Positions 1-6,462 of a stretch of 9,927 bases of DNA are shown here, piece after piece; positions within the stretch are counted from its first letter, which is position 1, and each line of letters begins with the position of its first letter. Location: the NCBI GenBank assembly GCA_024638345.1, contig JAHEKL010000072.1, positions 1,059 to 10,985 on the forward strand. Direction: 5' to 3'. The stretch is from Gammaproteobacteria bacterium. GTDB taxonomy: Bacteria > Gemmatimonadota > Gemmatimonadetes > Longimicrobiales > Gaopeijiaceae. Below the pieces are notes generated by a model, which was given only the letters and a program-made list of their open reading frames with translations, was not told where the DNA came from and searched no databases. The translations under genes and the position numbers were made by a program.

Positions 1-695
1 AGCTTCCCTTCGAAGAGGTGCCTCTCGCGCAGAAGCGGATCATTCAGCGGGCCAATTTCCACGGCCGACCCGTGATCACGGCGACGCAGATGTTGGAGTC
101 GATGATCGAAAACTCGAGGCCGACCCGTGCGGAGGCCTCGGACGTAGCCAACGCCGTGCTGGACGGCACCGATGCGGTCATGCTCTCGGGCGAGACGGCG
201 ATGGGTCAGTACCCACTCCTCGCATTGGACGCGATCTGCCGAATCGTATCCGAGATCGAGGGAAGCGGTGTGTTGCACGCAGGCCCACGATACCTTGGGA
301 ACCCGACGCACAAGGATCGGTCCGGGGCGAGTCCGACGGAGCACGCCATCGCGCTCGCAACAGTGAACGCCGTCCGTCATCTCGGAGCGCCGGCGGTGCT
401 CGTCCTGACGTCGAGCGGGTTCTCGGCACGTCTCGTATCCTCTCATAGGCCCCCTGTCCCGATCTTTGCCGTCACCACGGATCCACGCACGTGCTCGCAG
501 CTTTCCGCCGTCTGGGGCGTCCAGCCCGTCCTCGCTCCAAAGGAGCGGGTCACGTACAAGTCCCTGACGGATTTTGGAAAGCGGGCGATTCTAGACTCCA
601 AGATCGGAGCGACCGGGGAGAGCATCGTGGTGACCGCAGGCGTCCCGTTCCACCAGCCGGGTACCACCAACACGCTGCGAGTGGAGCGACTCTGA
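1..695 (+). CDS. pyk: Pyruvate kinase, C-terminal part (5' end outside window)
   Basis: Pyruvate kinase makes pyruvate and ATP from phosphoenolpyruvate and ADP in the cytosol, the last step of glycolysis. The reading frame is open from base 3 and enters from upstream. The visible start, LPFEEVPLAQKRII, matches the end of the catalytic barrel. Then come TATQMLESM and DAVMLSGETAMGQYP, the family hallmark around the active-site loop. From about SPTEHAIALATVNAV onward it is the regulatory C domain, ending PGTTNTLRVERL, a typical pyruvate kinase terminus. About 230 residues are visible, roughly half of the usual 470-480. A GTG at 18 is internal and is not the start. A 52-base gap separates it from the next gene; I see no terminator there. 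Identity is certain from sequence; regulation cannot be judged. Confidence 0.96.
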   Translation, partial: LPFEEVPLAQKRIIQRANFHGRPVITATQMLESMIENSRPTRAEASDVANAVLDGTDAVMLSGETAMGQYPLLALDAICRIVSEIEGSGVLHAGPRYLGNPTHKDRSGASPTEHAIALATVNAVRHLGAPAVLVLTSSGFSARLVSSHRPPVPIFAVTTDPRTCSQLSAVWGVQPVLAPKERVTYKSLTDFGKRAILDSKIGATGESIVVTAGVPFHQPGTTNTLRVERL

Positions 696-747
696 TCGTC
701 GATCGGCACGACGGCCCAACCTCTCGTCTTCGAAAGGGTCAAGCGCC

Positions 748-1539
748 GTGAAGCTCACCTTCCTGGGCACCGGCACCTCGTTCGGAATACCCGTGGTCGG
801 GTGCGGGTGCGAGGTCTGCTCCTCGAATGATCCCAGGGACCGACGCGGCAGACATGCGGCGCTGCTTTCGTGGGGTGACGGGGGAAGCGTCCTCGTCGAT
901 ACGCCACCGGAGCTGAGACTACAGCTCCTCAGAGAGGGTGTGGATGCGATCGACGCCGTATGGTTCACGCACGTTCACGCGGACCATCTCCACGGAATCG
1001 ACGATCTTCGCATCTTCTCCCTTCGCAGCCGGCGCAGCGTTCCCGGGTTCGCCTCGATGGAAACGCAGGCCGTGCTGACCCGGAGGTTCGACTACATCTT
1101 CGATCCTTCCGTGCGACCCGACGCGGGATCCTCGAAGCCTCAGATCGCCTTGCACCCTCTCGAGCCCGGCCAGCCGGTGAAGCTGGCGGGCCGAGAGTTC
1201 GTCCCGCTCGAGTTGCCCCACGGCTCGGTTACGGTGTTGGGATTCAGAGTCGGTGGTCTCGGGTATGTGACTGATGCCAAGCAGCTTCCGCCCAAGACGT
1301 TGACGGCGTTGGAGGGCGTCGAGGTCCTGGTCTTGAATGCGCTCTGGTGGGGTAATCCTCATCCCACGCACTTCAACGTCGAGGAAGCGTTGGAGACCGC
1401 CGAGAGGCTGGGAGCGCAGAAGACCTTTCTGACGCATCTCACTCATCGAGTATCTCATCGAGAGATGGCAGAACGGCTTCCCGACCGTGTCTTCGCCGCG
1501 TACGACGGTCTCACGGTCGAGATCGCCGAAAGGGGCTAG
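748..1539 (+). CDS. MBL-fold metallo-hydrolase, PhnP-like
   Basis: This 263-residue metallo-beta-lactamase-fold hydrolase probably cleaves a phosphodiester. The start is GTG at 748, preceded by GAAAGGG at 732-738. The metal-binding motif THVHADH gives H75, H77, D79 and H80. Further likely ligands are H158 (ELPHG), D176 (YVTDAK) and H230 (THLTH). C19, C21 and C24 in GCGCEVC, with H233, match the pattern of the second, structural zinc site of E. coli PhnP (three Cys plus one His). The C-terminal AYDGLTVEI also resembles PhnP. PhnP acts on phosphoribosyl 1,2-cyclic phosphate in phosphonate breakdown, but no phn genes are visible here, so the substrate is open; other members of this broad family have other or unknown roles. 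No signal peptide, so probably cytoplasmic. Confidence 0.85.
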   Translation: MKLTFLGTGTSFGIPVVGCGCEVCSSNDPRDRRGRHAALLSWGDGGSVLVDTPPELRLQLLREGVDAIDAVWFTHVHADHLHGIDDLRIFSLRSRRSVPGFASMETQAVLTRRFDYIFDPSVRPDAGSSKPQIALHPLEPGQPVKLAGREFVPLELPHGSVTVLGFRVGGLGYVTDAKQLPPKTLTALEGVEVLVLNALWWGNPHPTHFNVEEALETAERLGAQKTFLTHLTHRVSHREMAERLPDRVFAAYDGLTVEIAERG

Positions 1540-1582
1540 GTGTCGACGACCCTCGAACGAATCCCGGTTCGGCCCCGCGGGA

Positions 1583-1620
1583 GGTGGGAACTCCGCTCGC
1601 ACAGGCCTGTATTCCCAGCC
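1583..1620. other. Inverted repeat around a 10-base palindrome, intergenic
   Basis: The 154-base gap between the hydrolase and ytxH contains TGGGAA (1585-1590) and its complement TTCCCA (1612-1617), extendable by two G-C pairs if G1618 is bulged. Inside lies the perfect palindrome ACAGGCCTGT (1601-1610). No T-run follows, so this is not an ordinary intrinsic terminator. It could be an operator, a leader structure for ytxH or chance. I see no clear promoter in the rest of this gap. Confidence 0.35.
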
Positions 1621-1693
1621 GAGCCCTGCGCTGCGTCGGCCCTTTCGAGAGCGCAATCGGGACACCCCACTTCGACCCATACGAGGACCTGGA

Positions 1694-2104
1694 ATGAGAG
1701 ACCGCGACGAGATCCCCTATATCGTTGTTGAGAGAGACAGCGGTGGCGTAGGCGCCTTCCTCCTCGGGGCGGTCCTGGGTGCCGGGGTTGCGCTCCTGAT
1801 GGCCCCTCGCACGGGCGAGGAGACACAGCAGGAGATCAAGGAGAGAGCGGCCCGTCTCAAGGACACCGCGGAGCAGAGGGTTCGCGAGGTGCAGCAGCAG
1901 CTCGAGGAGCGTCTCGAGCAAGCGCGTAGCGAGGTGCTGCAACGGGTCGAGGCGATTCGGGAGGCGGTGGACTCCGGCCGCGAAGCGGCCCAGCAGGCGA
2001 GGACCGAGCTCGAGGGACGCATCGAGCGATCGAAAGCCGCCTATCGGGCGGGGGTCGAAGCCGCGCGTGAAGTCGCCCGGGATGAGGAGGAGGACGAGGT
2101 CTGA
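1694..2104 (+). CDS. YtxH domain membrane protein
   Basis: This 136-residue protein resembles the YtxH family, small single-pass proteins often linked to envelope stress; a molecular role is not established. An acidic N-terminus is followed by one hydrophobic helix at about residues 18-37 (GGVGAFLLGAVLGAGVALLM) and APRTGEETQQEI, the classic YtxH junction. The rest (about 42-130) is a charged Arg/Glu/Gln-rich helix, probably coiled coil, ending in the acidic run DEEEDEV. I chose ATG 1694 because GAGGA at 1683-1687 is well placed and the family starts just before the helix; an upstream start at 1487 would overlap the hydrolase gene and add unrelated sequence. The codons for the acidic tail also form the Shine-Dalgarno region of the next gene. 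Confidence 0.8.
   Translation: MRDRDEIPYIVVERDSGGVGAFLLGAVLGAGVALLMAPRTGEETQQEIKERAARLKDTAEQRVREVQQQLEERLEQARSEVLQRVEAIREAVDSGREAAQQARTELEGRIERSKAAYRAGVEAAREVARDEEEDEV
2084..2094 (+). promoter_or_regulatory. Strong Shine-Dalgarno supporting a CTG start at 2101
   Basis: GAGGAGGAGGA lies inside the last codons of ytxH, with about 7 bases between its AGGAGG core and CTG 2101. This is among the best ribosome binding sites in the window, and no ATG, GTG or TTG in the YihY frame follows it until 2368. It therefore decides the likely start of the next gene. Confidence 0.6.
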
Positions 2105-3696
2105 CCCTGACGGGTGGGGACGAGGGGGCCGACGCGCAGGGTCGAACGGGACGAGCCAAGAGGGAGCCCGTCGCGTTCCTGACGGACCTCGGTAAGGTCG
2201 TTCTGCGCAGCGACCTCTTCTTCTGGGCTGGCGCAGTCACGTTCAATGTTCTGGTCGGCGCGATCCCCCTGTTTCTCCTCGTCGCCGGAATCGCTGGGTT
2301 TCTACTCGATTCGCGACCCGGTCAACCAGTCGGGCTGATCGACCTCCTCATCTCCTACCTCCCGACCGTGCAGGGCGACATCGAGCTCTCCGAGGCCGTG
2401 AGACAGGTACTCTCCGGTCTCGTGGAAGAGCGCGCCTCGTTCTCGCTGGCGGGCGCGGTCATCTTCTTGTGGATCTCCACAAGGCTGGTCGCGACTCTCC
2501 GAGTGGTGCTCCGCGAGGTCTTCAACCTCGACACCGACCGAGGAATCATTCAGGGCAAGCTGTTCGATCTCTACGTGGTCGTTCTCGCCGGGATCCTTCT
2601 CCTGCTGAATCTCGGGGTCACCATAGGCGTGGAGACCCTGCAAGCCATCGGGGTCGAGCGGTTGGGGATAGGGGGCGGAGTGACCGCGCTCTTGCAGACC
2701 GCAGTCGGGTACCTGGTTTCGTTCGTCTCCGCCTGGGTCTTGTTCTTTCTGCTCTATTGGTACCTGCCCGCACGAAAAATCCCCTTTCGCAGCTCCGCTG
2801 TGGGAGCCACCTTTACCGCAGTGGCATACGAGTTGCTGAAACTCGGGTTCACGTGGTACGTGACTTCCGTCGCGAACTACTCGAACCTGTTCGGAAGCAT
2901 CGGGGTGGTCGTGATCTTGTTGCTGTGGATCTATTACAGCTCCGCAGTGTTCATTCTGGGCGGACAGATCGCGCGGGTCCACGAGGTGAGGAGGCATGCG
3001 AGAATGGAGGATCCAACGGATATGAGAGGCGGACGCAAAGGGCTCGAGGCGGGGGTGGGGAGCGCGCTATCGCTTCTTGTGGTCTTCTTCTTGATTCAGC
3101 CAGCGACGCTGAGCGGCCAGTCGATCGCACCGTTCGGTGGAAACGGGAACATCCCCGGCTTTCTGAACGGGAGCGAAGGGGTCGTGTTCGCGTCCAGCTC
3201 CCTCGAAACGAATCTGAGCCTCGAACGCCCACTCGTGAATCATGATGGTCCATACGTAGTGGTCCACATAGCGGAGAGCCGTGTGCTCGTTCTCGAGGGC
3301 ACGGAGGTGATCTGGTCGGCGCCCGCCGGCACGGGTCACGGTTTCCAGCTCGAGGGACAGGGGAGGTCGTGGACCTTCACGACGCCGGTAGGCATGTTCC
3401 GCGTGCTCAGACGAGAGAAGGACCCCGTCTGGATCGCCCCCGACTGGTACTACATCGAGCAGAACCTACCGATTCCGCCTCCCGCTCGGCGGGCGCGTGT
3501 GGCAGGCACCCTCGGAACCTCGGCGCTCTTCCTGGGGGACGGCATCGCCATCCACGGCACGAACCGGCCGGATCTGCTGCTGGAACCGGATCCCGACGCC
3601 AGGAGGGTCTCCCACGGCTGCATCCGGCTGACCAACGAAGCCGCCCGGGAGCTCTACCATCGGGTCGACGTGGGAACGCCCGTTCTCATCTTCTGA
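2101..3696 (+). CDS. YihY/BrkB membrane protein fused to YkuD L,D-transpeptidase, probable CTG start
   Basis: One open frame of about 531 residues. Residues 1-301 form a YihY/BrkB (UPF0761) protein, a family once misnamed ribonuclease BN, with six helices at about 43-69, 113-133, 154-177, 195-221, 230-254 and 265-294. The stretch YSNLFGSIGVVVILLLWIYYSSAVFILGGQIARV is typical of its end. A hydrophobic segment at about 315-338 follows, looking like a signal peptide or seventh helix. Then comes a YkuD L,D-transpeptidase domain (about 388-531), with IHGTN (H485) and VSHGCIRL (catalytic C507). Such enzymes cross-link peptidoglycan or attach proteins to it through a Cys nucleophile. Topology fits: the YihY C-terminus is expected to be cytosolic and the extra helix would put the enzyme in the periplasm. 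GTG 2368 would remove the first helix, so I prefer CTG 2101, overlapping the ytxH stop as CTGA. CTG 2107 is an alternative. Confidence 0.7.
   Translation: MTLTGGDEGADAQGRTGRAKREPVAFLTDLGKVVLRSDLFFWAGAVTFNVLVGAIPLFLLVAGIAGFLLDSRPGQPVGLIDLLISYLPTVQGDIELSEAVRQVLSGLVEERASFSLAGAVIFLWISTRLVATLRVVLREVFNLDTDRGIIQGKLFDLYVVVLAGILLLLNLGVTIGVETLQAIGVERLGIGGGVTALLQTAVGYLVSFVSAWVLFFLLYWYLPARKIPFRSSAVGATFTAVAYELLKLGFTWYVTSVANYSNLFGSIGVVVILLLWIYYSSAVFILGGQIARVHEVRRHARMEDPTDMRGGRKGLEAGVGSALSLLVVFFLIQPATLSGQSIAPFGGNGNIPGFLNGSEGVVFASSSLETNLSLERPLVNHDGPYVVVHIAESRVLVLEGTEVIWSAPAGTGHGFQLEGQGRSWTFTTPVGMFRVLRREKDPVWIAPDWYYIEQNLPIPPPARRARVAGTLGTSALFLGDGIAIHGTNRPDLLLEPDPDARRVSHGCIRLTNEAARELYHRVDVGTPVLIF
2983..2994 (+). 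promoter_or_regulatory. Internal Shine-Dalgarno before a possible L,D-transpeptidase start
   Basis: GAGGTGAGGAGG lies 9 bases before the in-frame ATG 3004, at the boundary between the YihY domain and the signal-peptide-like segment. It could permit separate translation of the transpeptidase. The same purine-rich codons also encode HEVRR, so it may be partly coincidental. Confidence 0.4.
3004..3696 (+). other. L,D-transpeptidase part of the fusion; possible separately translated protein
   Basis: Read from ATG 3004 this in-frame segment gives 230 residues: a positive n-region (RGGRKG), a hydrophobic core at about residues 14-37 and a small-residue stretch (TLSGQS), which together resemble a secretion signal. 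A linker follows, then the YkuD domain with H184 in IHGTN and C206 in SHGC. A second in-frame ATG lies at 3022. Size and layout match stand-alone exported L,D-transpeptidases. It is listed separately because no stop codon separates it from YihY: it may be only a domain of the fusion, or also made on its own by internal initiation. Confidence 0.5.
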
Positions 3697-3701
3697 GCTG
3701 A

Positions 3702-4166
3702 ATGCCGGACGAGGCCGAAGGCCGCCGTATCATCGCCACGAACCGGAAAGCTCGCCACGAGTATCACATCATTGAGAAGTGGGAAGCCGGTCTGGTTCTC
3801 GCCGGGCCGGAGGTGAAGTCGCTGCGGGCCGGAAAGGTGTCGTTCAAGGATGCGTTCGCCCGCGTCGAACGCGGTGAGGTGTGGCTGCACAACCTCCACA
3901 TCTCACCGTACGACTCCGCGAATCGATGGAACCAGGATCCGGAACGCCCTCGAAAGCTGCTGCTTCACAACCATGAGATTCGCAGACTCGTCGGTGCGGT
4001 CGAGGAGAAAGGCCTGACGCTCATTCCGCTGGACCTTCACTTCGCTGGCGAGTTCGCGAAGGTCACCCTGGCGCTAGCTCGTGGAAAGCAGATCCACGAC
4101 AAGCGGGAGAAGTTGAGACGCCGCACCCAGGAGAGAGAGGCGCGTCGTGCCATTCGGGGAGATTAG
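3702..4166 (+). CDS. smpB: SsrA-binding protein SmpB
   Basis: SmpB binds transfer-messenger RNA (tmRNA) and delivers it to ribosomes stalled on broken messages, so that the nascent chain is tagged for degradation. The 154-residue length is normal. Hallmarks are NRKARHEY (residues 14-21), GPEVKSLRAGK (35-45), the FKDAFARV strand, WLHNLHISPYDSAN, and the basic C-terminal tail beginning ARGKQIHDKREK, which reaches into the empty mRNA channel. ATG 3702 lies 5 bases after the preceding stop with only a weak purine stretch before it (GAGCTGA), consistent with translational coupling. The tmRNA gene ssrA is not in this window. Confidence 0.97.
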   Translation: MPDEAEGRRIIATNRKARHEYHIIEKWEAGLVLAGPEVKSLRAGKVSFKDAFARVERGEVWLHNLHISPYDSANRWNQDPERPRKLLLHNHEIRRLVGAVEEKGLTLIPLDLHFAGEFAKVTLALARGKQIHDKREKLRRRTQEREARRAIRGD

Positions 4167-5479
4167 TGGACAGGGTTGACCGGCGGCGCCGAATGGCGCT
4201 CGCGGTCCTGCTATGCTTGCCGGGGAGCCTATTCCTCCCGGCTTCGGGCTTGGCTCAACTCCCCGACTCACTCACCGTTCACGTCGCCGGCGACGTGATG
4301 GCCCTTTCGCTCGTGGATGCCCGCGGGTTCCCAGCGATCTCCGCCTCGGACCTGGACGTCCTGGGATGGTCCGTGCGGACCGGGGACTCCGAGGAAGAGG
4401 TCGCACTCGCTCACCGAACCGGATTGCAGCTCGGGTTCGTTCCCGGTTTGCCCTTCGTGATCTGGGACGGGCTACTGGTCCAAATGGTGGACGCGCCCTA
4501 CTGGGAAGACGCGGACTTCTACATACCCCTGCAGCTGGTCGTCGATCTCTTCCCAGGGCTCCTCCCGGACGCCTACCAGTTCGAGGAGGAGCAATACCTC
4601 TTGCTTGCGGAGGGCGCCGAGCCGGGTGCTCCGTCGGGCACCGGAACAGTGCTGGACTCCCTCGCCCCGGTGAACGATCTCCCTGCACCTACCGGAGATT
4701 CTTCGAGGGCGCCGTTGCTCGTCGCCCCACCCTCGCCGTGGTTGCTGGGTGCCGAGGGCACGGCCGAGACCATCGTGATCATCGATGCGGGCCACGGTGG
4801 TATGGATCTCGGAATGATCGGCTCGACCGGGATTCGTGAGAAGGATGTTGCGCTTTCAGTGGGGTTGGCTCTTGCACGGGAGGTGGCGCGGAATCCCGAG
4901 ATCGAGGTCAGACTGACTCGAGACCGAGACGTCGATGTCCCCGTCTGGACTCGAGGAGAGTGGGCTACGCAGTGGAGCCGTGATCGCGTCGGGGTCTTTG
5001 TTTCTCTCCACGCGAACGCGCTGGAGGGCCGCGATGGCGTCCGTGGATTCGAGACGTACTTCCTATCCGAGGCGCGGACCGAGCACGAGCGCCACGTCGC
5101 GGCGGCCGAAAACGGGGGGGCCACGACCTCGGGCACGCCGTCTCGAGTGGACGATTCGGCTCTCGCTCCCGATGTGAACCCGGGAGAGCTGCGAGCCTTC
5201 GATCATCGACGTTGGTCTGCACTCCTGGCGGGCGAAATCCAGAGGGCTCTCGGTGGATTCCACCCGGGACCCGACCGTGGTGTCCGACAGGCGCCCCTTA
5301 CAGTGATCACGACGACGCTGATGCCGGCGGTCGTGATCGAGCTGGGGTTCCTGTCGAACCCGGCGGAGGAAAGGCTCCTGGCCGGAGGCGAGTTCCATCG
5401 CGACGCGGCCCGGGCCATCGCGAGCGCACTGGATCGCTTCCTCGGGCAGTACCGGCAGGTAGGGGACGTTCGCCCGTGA
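4166..5479 (+). CDS. Exported N-acetylmuramoyl-L-alanine amidase (Amidase_3)
   Basis: This zinc amidase cuts between N-acetylmuramic acid and L-alanine in peptidoglycan, probably in the periplasm for cell separation or wall turnover. It has 437 residues. A basic n-region (RRRR) and hydrophobic core at about 10-27 ending SGLAQ form a signal peptide. Residues 34-150 look like a copper amine oxidase N-terminal-like or stalk-protein domain (WDGLLVQMVDAPYWEDADFYIPLQLVVDLF). A Pro-rich linker follows, then the Amidase_3 domain (about 202-428) with zinc ligands H210 (DAGHGG), E225 (REKD) and H282 (SLHAN), and catalytic E392 (VIELGFLSN). GTG 4166 overlaps the smpB stop by one base (TAGTG), with GGGGAG at 4156-4161 upstream. 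Assignment to AmiA, AmiB or AmiC is not possible; the N-terminal domain is not clearly AMIN. Confidence 0.93.
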   Translation: MDRVDRRRRMALAVLLCLPGSLFLPASGLAQLPDSLTVHVAGDVMALSLVDARGFPAISASDLDVLGWSVRTGDSEEEVALAHRTGLQLGFVPGLPFVIWDGLLVQMVDAPYWEDADFYIPLQLVVDLFPGLLPDAYQFEEEQYLLLAEGAEPGAPSGTGTVLDSLAPVNDLPAPTGDSSRAPLLVAPPSPWLLGAEGTAETIVIIDAGHGGMDLGMIGSTGIREKDVALSVGLALAREVARNPEIEVRLTRDRDVDVPVWTRGEWATQWSRDRVGVFVSLHANALEGRDGVRGFETYFLSEARTEHERHVAAAENGGATTSGTPSRVDDSALAPDVNPGELRAFDHRRWSALLAGEIQRALGGFHPGPDRGVRQAPLTVITTTLMPAVVIELGFLSNPAEERLLAGGEFHRDAARAIASALDRFLGQYRQVGDVRP

Positions 5480-6462
5480 CGCTGGCCCTGGAGTGCCTCG
5501 GCATCCAATTCCAGAACCCGGTACTCCTAGCGTCGGGAACGTGCGGGTTCGGCGCCGAGGTCCTTCCGGTCACCGACGTGGAGGCCCTGGGTGGCTTCGT
5601 AACGAAGTCGGTCACGCTCGAGCCGCGGGCTGGGAATCCCGCGCCTCGGGTGACCGAGTTTCGGGCCGGGATGCTCAACTCGGTTGGGCTGGCCAATCCC
5701 GGAGCTCGCGTCGTCCGCGAGGAAAAGCTCCCCTGGATCGCCGCGAATCTGACACACACACGCGTCTTCGTGAGCGTCGCCGGGCACAAGGAGGAAGATT
5801 ACCTCGAAGTCGTGGACATCCTCGACGACGGGCCTGGATTCGTGGGCTTCGAACTGAACCTGTCCTGTCCGAACGACGCCCGTCGAAGCGGAGTGCCCTT
5901 CGCCTTGGACGCGGAGGCACTGGGTCGCGTGGTTTCGGGGGTCCGAAATCGGACCGATCGGGTCCTGCTCGTGAAGCTGGCCCCCAACACTCCCGACCTG
6001 GCGCCCGTGATTCAAGCGGCTGAGCTGGGCGGTGCAGACGGCCTCACCTTAGTGAATACCATGCCCGGTTTTCTGCCGGATCGGGAGCAGGGCGGCTCGG
6101 CGCTGGGCGCAGGAGCCGGGGGTATGAGTGGGCCGGCCCTGAAGCCGGTCGGGCTCCACGCGGTGCAGACCGCCGCGGGGTTGACGGGTCTTCCGCTCGT
6201 GGGCGTTGGTGGGATCAGCAGCGCGGCGGACGCGGTCGAATACCTCGAGGCCGGCGCTTCGTTGGTACAGATCGGCACTGCGTCCTTTTGGGATCCCCGA
6301 ACGGCCGAACGGGTAGTGCACGCCCTTCGGCGCTTCCAGAGGTCTGGCGAACGGGGGGTCATCGGGAAAGCGGGCCGGGGGAACCGTGGCGGGATCGGGT
6401 CACGTTCGGTCCTGAGGGATCCCAGGGTCGGATCGGACCGGGAGAACGCGCTGAGTGGCTGA
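5476..6462 (+). CDS. pyrD: Dihydroorotate dehydrogenase, class 1B catalytic subunit
   Basis: PyrD oxidises dihydroorotate to orotate, the fourth step of pyrimidine synthesis, with FMN. The 328-residue product opens LECLGIQFQNPVLLASGTCGFG, followed by TLEPRAGNPAPRV and GMLNSVGLANPG, which match the class 1B type. C131 in NLSCPN is the expected catalytic base (class 2 enzymes have Ser), so it should be a soluble enzyme that passes electrons through PyrK to NAD; pyrK is not in this window. FMN-site motifs VNTMPG, GGMSGPALKPV and VGVGGISS are present. GTG 5476 overlaps the amidase stop (GTGA), with AGGGGA at 5461-5466 before it; an earlier GTG-type start near 5212 would run deep into the amidase gene. 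The last roughly 30 residues are Arg/Gly-rich and unlike the usual end. Confidence 0.94.
   Translation: MTLALECLGIQFQNPVLLASGTCGFGAEVLPVTDVEALGGFVTKSVTLEPRAGNPAPRVTEFRAGMLNSVGLANPGARVVREEKLPWIAANLTHTRVFVSVAGHKEEDYLEVVDILDDGPGFVGFELNLSCPNDARRSGVPFALDAEALGRVVSGVRNRTDRVLLVKLAPNTPDLAPVIQAAELGGADGLTLVNTMPGFLPDREQGGSALGAGAGGMSGPALKPVGLHAVQTAAGLTGLPLVGVGGISSAADAVEYLEAGASLVQIGTASFWDPRTAERVVHALRRFQRSGERGVIGKAGRGNRGGIGSRSVLRDPRVGSDRENALSG

Noticed and set aside
919..1680. Long minus-strand open frame (253 codons) opposite the hydrolase gene
   Set aside because: Arg/Gly/Pro-rich translation without recognisable motifs, antisense to a well-supported gene; typical shadow frame in GC-rich DNA.
1487..1693. 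Upstream extension of ytxH to a start at 1487
   Set aside because: It overlaps the hydrolase gene, adds Arg/Ser/Pro-rich sequence unlike YtxH, and ATG 1694 has a good ribosome binding site.
1540..1731. Small plus-strand frame of 63 codons starting with GTG directly after the hydrolase stop
   Set aside because: Composition is that of non-coding GC-rich DNA and it overlaps the better supported ytxH start in another frame.
2302..2997. Minus-strand open frame (231 codons) opposite the YihY gene
   Set aside because: Charged, low-complexity translation mirroring hydrophobic codons of the sense strand; the sense strand has clear YihY homology.
5212..5475. Upstream extension of pyrD to a start at 5212
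   Set aside because: It would overlap the catalytic C-terminal part of the amidase by more than 260 bases; GTG 5476 has a good Shine-Dalgarno and fits the family N-terminus.
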